From an uncultured Spirochaetaceae bacterium (GTDB lineage Bacteria > Spirochaetota > Spirochaetia > Treponematales > Treponemataceae), in the NCBI GenBank assembly GCA_902773215.1, contig CACYDQ010000277.1, positions 1-11,804 of the forward strand: a stretch of 11,804 bases of DNA, read 5' to 3'. The notes beneath the pieces are model-generated. The model was given only the letters and a program-made list of their open reading frames with translations. It ran no database searches and was not told the DNA's origin. Position numbers and translations under genes: made by a program. Below, one piece after another: positions 6,780-11,804 of this stretch (position 1 is its first letter; each line of letters begins with the position of its first letter).

Positions 6780-6962
6780 TTAATGTTCTTTCTTGTCGAA
6801 CCTGAACTTCTCGTTTTTGTCAATCTGTATGATCCTGCCGTCCTGTATCTGGATGGTCACGGAACCGAACTTGATTGAGCGAACGTATTCGGCAAGCTGG
6901 CTGAATTCCTCAGGAAAGGGTTCAGCCGGTCTCTTATGCAGCACAACAGTATCCTGCGTCAT
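6780..6962 (-). CDS. yezD: YezD family (DUF2292) small protein
   Basis: A 60-residue soluble protein. Its second half has the YezD/DUF2292 pattern: FGSVTIQIQDGRIIQIDKNE (32-51), then KFRF and a charged tail. The molecular function of this family is not established. From family knowledge, yezD-type genes are frequently found next to sulfur assimilation and sulfur-compound uptake genes. The ATG at 6962 follows GGGAG at normal spacing and lies 24 nt behind the stop of the NifK-like gene, so both are in one operon. The stop codon directly abuts riboswitch-like leader B. The N-terminal 20 residues (MTQDTVVLHKRPAEPF) show no recognisable motif. Recognition rests on a short but distinctive motif. 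Confidence 0.8.
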   Translation of the reverse strand: MTQDTVVLHKRPAEPFPEEFSQLAEYVRSIKFGSVTIQIQDGRIIQIDKNEKFRFDKKEH

Positions 6963-6986
6963 ATGCAGCTCCCGTCGGCACGAAGC

Positions 6987-8291
6987 CTAGTTGAAGCGCT
7001 GCACGGCAACGGTATAGATATCCTCTATGAGCCGTATACCCCCGGTGTAGCCAGCATAGAAGCTGTCCATGACGACCCTGTTCTGGAAAGGCCATGAGAC
7101 ATTCAGGAAGTTACCCTTCAGGTCTTCGGTGACTTCCTTGTCATAGTAGCTTCCCAGCACGAGGGGATATCCATGGTAATCATGCTCCCGTATCTGATTG
7201 TGAATCAGGTAGCTGTCGGTCGTAAATTCCACTTCCGCCTGAATGCCGTAGTTGAGCTTCTTGAATTCCTCCGTGATTGCCGCCTGGTAGTCCTTGGGCG
7301 TGTCATCGGTGATGAACTGCTTTGCGGGGAAGAGGCCCAGGTCGTTCACGAGGAACTTCGTGAAGGCGAGGGCATAGTGCGCATCCGCGACAACCGAAAA
7401 CTGCTTATTGATGACGCGGTTCTCCAGGAAGAGATCGGCATAGCGTTCGATGAGATAGTAGAAGTACTTCTCATGCTCCGCAACAACGGCCTCCACTTTC
7501 TCCGCAGGAACTTTCGCAAACTCGCCGACCGCGCGGAGGAACTTGCTGGTCTCAGTCGCCCCGACGGGAAGCACCGGATAGTGCAGATAAGGAATGCCGA
7601 GCTTCTTTTCCATCTTCTGCACGTTCTTGAGTCCGACCCAGGGGGAGACAAGCAGGTTGAACTGTGCCTTGGGAACAAGGTCGATGTTCTGTATACCCCG
7701 GTCGTATCCGAAAATCGTATTGGGTGTAAGCCCCAGCTCCGCGACGAGCTTTTCCAGCTCACGCAGGTTTCCCAGCCAGAACTGGTCCTGATAGGGAACG
7801 TCCGCCCAGATGTTCACGAGCCCCGGTACTTTCTCGCTGTCGGGCACCTTCTTGAGATACTGGCTGATTATCGCATCGACGACCTGCTCGTGCCCCTTGT
7901 AGTTGTTACCCTTGAAGCCCGCCGTGCTCGCATAGATGACGGGCTTTTCCGCATCCGCGAACTGGCTCACGACCTCTCCGGTGTCGTCCCCCACGATTTC
8001 AGGAATGCAGCCGGTCAGCACGACGTAGAGGTCGGCATCTATGACTTTGAGCGCATTGTCAATCGTGCTCGCGAGCTTCTTGGTTCCGCCAAAGACGACA
8101 TCCTTCTCATTGATGCTCGTGCAGGGGAAGATGTTCGGCGAGAAGTAGCCAGAGCTGCCCATGCCGTCAGAAAGCTTCTGGGCACATCCCGGGCCGGAGT
8201 GCAGGACGGGGATGGCCCTCGTAATCGCCTGCACGGTCTGCATGGAGGCAAGCGCACACTTGTATCTTTGTTTATCCAGCAACTTTGCCAT
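6987..8291 (-). CDS. Nitrogenase-like component 1 beta subunit (NifK/MarK-like)
   Basis: A 434-residue NifK-like protein that would pair with the NifD-like subunit. Three cysteines occur at P-cluster positions: Cys12 in YKCALAS, Cys36 in LHSGPGCA and Cys95 in LTGCIPEIVGDD, with spacings (24, 59) very close to those of NifK (25, 58). The protein lacks the roughly 60-residue N-terminal extension of molybdenum NifK, as in alternative and nitrogenase-like systems. The start at 8291 has GGAGGAG at good spacing; a longer upstream reading (to 8429) would be an out-of-frame overlap with the D subunit and is rejected. The real gene overlaps the D gene by 20 nt, indicating coupled translation. Genes for cofactor assembly (NifB/E/N types) are not in the window. 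Nitrogenase itself is possible, but the sulfur gene context favours a methylthio-alkane-reductase-like enzyme. Confidence 0.85.
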   Translation of the reverse strand: MAKLLDKQRYKCALASMQTVQAITRAIPVLHSGPGCAQKLSDGMGSSGYFSPNIFPCTSINEKDVVFGGTKKLASTIDNALKVIDADLYVVLTGCIPEIVGDDTGEVVSQFADAEKPVIYASTAGFKGNNYKGHEQVVDAIISQYLKKVPDSEKVPGLVNIWADVPYQDQFWLGNLRELEKLVAELGLTPNTIFGYDRGIQNIDLVPKAQFNLLVSPWVGLKNVQKMEKKLGIPYLHYPVLPVGATETSKFLRAVGEFAKVPAEKVEAVVAEHEKYFYYLIERYADLFLENRVINKQFSVVADAHYALAFTKFLVNDLGLFPAKQFITDDTPKDYQAAITEEFKKLNYGIQAEVEFTTDSYLIHNQIREHDYHGYPLVLGSYYDKEVTEDLKGNFLNVSWPFQNRVVMDSFYAGYTGGIRLIEDIYTVAVQRFN

Positions 8292-9753
8292 TTTTCTTCT
8301 CCTCCTCAAAGAATTTGTCGATGTTCTGCTCATACCACCAGTCGGTGTAGGGCAGCTTGACCCGGCTGGCGAGGTTCTTCTCGAAGCTCCTGTTGCGGAT
8401 GCTGTCCAGAATCGTCTTGGCAAACTCAAGCGTGTGCTTGTAGCCGAAAATCATGTACTCATCGGCAACGTAAACCGCGCTTGTCCCGTTCTTGATTGCC
8501 CACACGGTTGAACCGGGATGACGCGAGAAGTAGAGGTCGGGTTTGAACTTGTGAAGGATATTCATCACCTCGTAGTTCTGCTGGTCCGACACGCTCGCCT
8601 CAAAGTTGATGTTGTTCTCAAGCAGGTACTTCATCGACGGGGGTACGTCGCCGTTCTCGTACTTCTTGTCGTAGTGCCAGGCGAGCGCCCACACGACCTC
8701 AATTCCCAGCTCGTTCAGGACACGGCTCACCTCGAAGGTGTAGCCGGGCCCCATGCCAATGACGGCGCGGAGTCCCTTAAGTTCCTTCTTTATCTCTTCA
8801 ATCTGGGGGATGTAGATAGCCCGCTGTTCCTCGATGTACTTCTCCACCTTGTCGCTGCGTCCGGTTACCTTTCCTATCTCGCGGAGCCATGTCTCGAAGC
8901 CGACGATGCCGCACTGGTTGATGCTGCGCACGTAGGGCACACCGTACTTCTCCTCAAGCCCGTTGCCCAAGTAGTTCCCCAGGGTACCGCAGATACAGGT
9001 CGTCACGACGGACTCCGAGATGTGGGACAGCTCCTCGATCGTCGAGTTGCAGTACAAGAAAACCGGCTCCAGGTCGAAGTTCTTGAAAATCTCGATAATT
9101 TCCGGCCTCGCGCTCTCGTAGAAGTTCTTGAAGTTTATCGTGTTCCGCTTCTGCTTGGGCGGCTGCACGATACCTGACAATACGGCATGGTCGGCGATGT
9201 CAAAGCCCGTCGCCCAGATGCGGGACTTGAAGCCCTCGCAGTGGACGGCGATGACCGGCACGTCTATCTCCGCCTTCACATCGTCCACGATGCTGTCTAT
9301 GTCCTCTCCGATGATTCCCGTCGCGCAGGAGCTTGCCACAAAGATTGCCTTGGGCGAATAACGCTTGTTCACCTCGAGGATAATCTTCCTGAGCTTCTCC
9401 GTGGAGCCGAAAATCGTATCCTGCTCGTTCATGTCGGTTCCGACATAGACAGTGCTGGTCGTGACACCGCGCTTCTTTGCCATTACCTTGTCCAGGTAAT
9501 AGGTCCCGGCGGCCGTCACGGAACAGCCCGCAGGCCCGTGATGGATTATCGCGATGTCGCGGATTGCAGACAACTGGCCCAGCGCACACATGGAAAGACA
9601 TGAGCTGGACTGGGAGAAGCAGCGGGAACAGCCCTTAAGCGTCCCGCACTCGGACTTCTCAGCCAAGTCCTTCAGGTCACCGATATACCCCGTTATGGAC
9701 CCGATCCTGTTCTCGCGGGTCGCAACGTTGGAAGAGTTTAAATTCACAGCCAC
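8272..9753 (-). CDS. Nitrogenase-like component 1 alpha subunit (NifD/MarD-like)
   Basis: A 493-residue NifD-like protein. Translation starts with GTG at 9753, supported by AAGGAG 7 nt upstream. P-cluster-type cysteines are Cys56 (MCALGQLSAIRD), Cys77 (HHGPAGC) and Cys143 (SSCATGIIGEDID); the 66-residue gap between the last two equals that in NifD. Cys256, in TTCICGTLGNYL and 12 residues before EEKYG, aligns by eye with NifD Cys275, the cofactor ligand. The second cofactor ligand, His442 of NifD, does not appear to be conserved: the region reads VADEYMIFGYKH, with Asp431 or Ala430 at that position. The N-terminus is unusually Cys-rich (Cys36, 42, 45, 52 and 56). The gene is 29 nt behind the CysK-like gene and overlaps the K gene. 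It very likely holds a complex Fe-S cofactor and reduces a small molecule, perhaps an organic thioether. The exact substrate is inferred. Confidence 0.85.
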   Translation of the reverse strand: MAVNLNSSNVATRENRIGSITGYIGDLKDLAEKSECGTLKGCSRCFSQSSSCLSMCALGQLSAIRDIAIIHHGPAGCSVTAAGTYYLDKVMAKKRGVTTSTVYVGTDMNEQDTIFGSTEKLRKIILEVNKRYSPKAIFVASSCATGIIGEDIDSIVDDVKAEIDVPVIAVHCEGFKSRIWATGFDIADHAVLSGIVQPPKQKRNTINFKNFYESARPEIIEIFKNFDLEPVFLYCNSTIEELSHISESVVTTCICGTLGNYLGNGLEEKYGVPYVRSINQCGIVGFETWLREIGKVTGRSDKVEKYIEEQRAIYIPQIEEIKKELKGLRAVIGMGPGYTFEVSRVLNELGIEVVWALAWHYDKKYENGDVPPSMKYLLENNINFEASVSDQQNYEVMNILHKFKPDLYFSRHPGSTVWAIKNGTSAVYVADEYMIFGYKHTLEFAKTILDSIRNRSFEKNLASRVKLPYTDWWYEQNIDKFFEEEKKNGKVAG

Positions 9754-9782
9754 AGTTTGCTCCTTTAAAATCTATAAAACAC

Positions 9783-10799
9783 CTAGAATCCGGCCTTGCT
9801 CTCTACGTCGGGGCGCACCCGCTGCAAGTCCTCCGACAGGTAACGCTCGCCGTTGTCGGGCAGGAGCGGAACAATCAGCTTGCCCTTGTTCTCGTCACGG
9901 AGAGCCTGCTTGATTGCTATGGCGAGGCTTGCTCCGCTCGAAGCCCCGATGAAGATTCCTTCGTAGTGGGCGAGCAGGTGAATGGCCTTCAGTGTCTCAG
10001 CATAGGTTACGGTCTCATACTCGTCCACGACCTTGTCATTGAAGTTGGTCGGGGCCATCGGGTTCAGACCTTTCTCATCGTGAACAGCGTGGATGCCGTG
10101 GAAGCCGCCGTCCTCAACACCCTGCACGACGGGGGTCTCCACGTCGGCCTTGTCCGGCTGTGCGATGACGACCTTGACCGCCTTGTTCTTCTCCTTGAGA
10201 AACTTGCCCACGCCGTGGGTGGATCCGCCCGTACCGACACCGCCGACAAAGATATCGATTTTGCCGTCCGTGTCCTCCCAAATCTCCGGACCGGTATGTT
10301 TGTAATGGGCGGCAACGTTATCCGGGTTGGACAGCTGCCTGGTGGTCCAGCTGTTCGGGGTAGAGTCCAAGAACCACTGGTACACGTCGTTGAAGGCCTC
10401 GATTCCTTTCTCGAAAACCCCGGCTATCAGCTCCTTGGGCGGGGAGACGATTTCCGCATTGTATGCTTCCATCAGTTTCTTGCGCTCGACCGATACCCCG
10501 TTCTGGATTCCAATCTTGAACTTGTAGCCCTTGGCGGCTGCAACCGAAGCAATGCCGATGCCCATGTTGCCGCTCGTGAACTCGACGAGGGTCGTCTTGT
10601 CAGGGCTTATCTCCCCGCGCTGCTCCGCGCTCTCGATAATCTCCAGCGCAGCCCTGTCTTTGTGGCTTCCCGCCGGGTTAAAGTACTCCAGCTTGCCCGC
10701 GATGCGCCCCTTGAGTCCGAGGGCCTTCTCCAGCCTGTGGAACTCCACGATGGGGGTATGCCCGATAAGCTCCGTAATCGAATTGTATATCTTTGCCAT
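9783..10799 (-). CDS. cysK: Cysteine synthase-type PLP enzyme (CysK family, divergent substrate loop)
   Basis: A 338-residue fold-type II PLP enzyme. Lys47 in NPAGSHKDR is the Schiff-base lysine, GVGTGGSTHG (187-196, counting the preceding Gly) is the phosphate-binding loop, GASSGAS is at the C-terminal substrate side, and LPDNGERYLS corresponds to the usual L-P-D-T-G-E-R-Y-L-S. O-acetylserine sulfhydrylases normally read S-V-K-D-R and T-S-G-N-T-G; here these are SHKDR and TSGNMG (75-80), so the loop that grips the substrate carboxylate is changed. The length is slightly above the usual 310-325. The start has GAGGAG upstream. It lies between the NifH-like and NifD-like genes, suggesting it uses a sulfur product of the nitrogenase-like enzyme (sulfide or a thiol) to make cysteine or a related amino acid. 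That is an inference; a different beta-replacement donor is possible. Confidence 0.88.
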   Translation of the reverse strand: MAKIYNSITELIGHTPIVEFHRLEKALGLKGRIAGKLEYFNPAGSHKDRAALEIIESAEQRGEISPDKTTLVEFTSGNMGIGIASVAAAKGYKFKIGIQNGVSVERKKLMEAYNAEIVSPPKELIAGVFEKGIEAFNDVYQWFLDSTPNSWTTRQLSNPDNVAAHYKHTGPEIWEDTDGKIDIFVGGVGTGGSTHGVGKFLKEKNKAVKVVIAQPDKADVETPVVQGVEDGGFHGIHAVHDEKGLNPMAPTNFNDKVVDEYETVTYAETLKAIHLLAHYEGIFIGASSGASLAIAIKQALRDENKGKLIVPLLPDNGERYLSEDLQRVRPDVESKAGF

Positions 10800-10826
10800 A
10801 TTGTTATTTCTCCTCTATCTTACAGA

Positions 10827-10842
10827 GCGCCACGGATGGCGC
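10827..10842 (-). other. Intergenic stem-loop between NifH-like and CysK-like genes
   Basis: GCGCCA and TGGCGC form a perfect 6-bp GC-rich stem with a 4-nt loop in the 56-nt gap behind the NifH-like stop. No T-run follows, so it is not an intrinsic terminator. It could act as a 3' stabiliser or processing site that raises NifH-like protein relative to the downstream genes; this is inferred. Confidence 0.5.
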
Positions 10843-10855
10843 GTCAATTCATATA

Positions 10856-11804
<949 letters not shown>

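Noticed and set aside
6780..6962. TTGACA within yezD as a -35 box for the MATE gene
   Set aside because: At 16-18 nt spacing there is no A/T-rich -10 sequence (TTCGAC and neighbours), and the bases are explained by the conserved Q-I-D-K codons of YezD.
7173..8360. Long plus-strand open frame opposite the NifK-like gene (and similar frames opposite other genes)
   Set aside because: Its protein lacks any recognisable motif, and it lies antisense to a gene with conserved Cys motifs; such frames are a by-product of GC-rich codon use.

Overview
The window looks like an accessory sulfur/nitrogen-metabolism region of an anaerobic bacterium with moderate to high GC. A lipoprotein ending in an L-S-C-G-G lipobox and the nitrogenase-like genes would fit a Treponema-like spirochaete. 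A clostridial relative is also possible, and the sequence alone does not settle it.

Layout: the only plus-strand gene is the 3' two thirds of thrS (3-923), closed by a strong intrinsic terminator. Everything else is on the minus strand, in two transcription units that converge on thrS. Read in the direction of transcription, the first unit enters from the right edge. It holds the tail of an unidentified gene (11804-11730), a NifH-like iron protein, a CysK-type PLP enzyme, NifD-like and NifK-like subunits, the small YezD/DUF2292 protein, and then, with no gap after the yezD stop, a riboswitch-like terminator leader in front of a MATE-family exporter. The second unit starts at a near-consensus sigma-70 promoter (5307-5279) with a 17-nt palindrome at the predicted start site. 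It carries a second copy of the same riboswitch-like leader, then a polar-amino-acid-type ABC importer (lipoprotein, permease, ATPase). Two M20-peptidase-related genes are embedded between the lipoprotein and the permease.

How the genes may work together: the NifH/D/K-like proteins keep the iron-protein [4Fe-4S] cysteines and the P-cluster cysteines, but they sit with cysteine-synthase-like and YezD genes. This suggests a reductive sulfur-scavenging nitrogenase-like enzyme (methylthio-alkane-reductase type) rather than a classical N2-fixing enzyme. The ABC/M20 operon resembles the cystine/S-compound uptake-and-deacylation operons of Bacillus (tcyJKLMN with an M20 deacetylase).

Two observations stand out. 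First, the M20 enzyme seems to be split: a free-standing lid/dimerisation domain carries the lid His and Asn that the full-length neighbour has lost, and the two genes are translationally coupled. Second, two leaders share a covarying hairpin whose flank is mutually exclusive with a terminator. They look like a single class of transcriptional ON riboswitch (best guess guanidine-IV/mepA type) that links the MATE exporter and the importer/M20 operon into one regulon.
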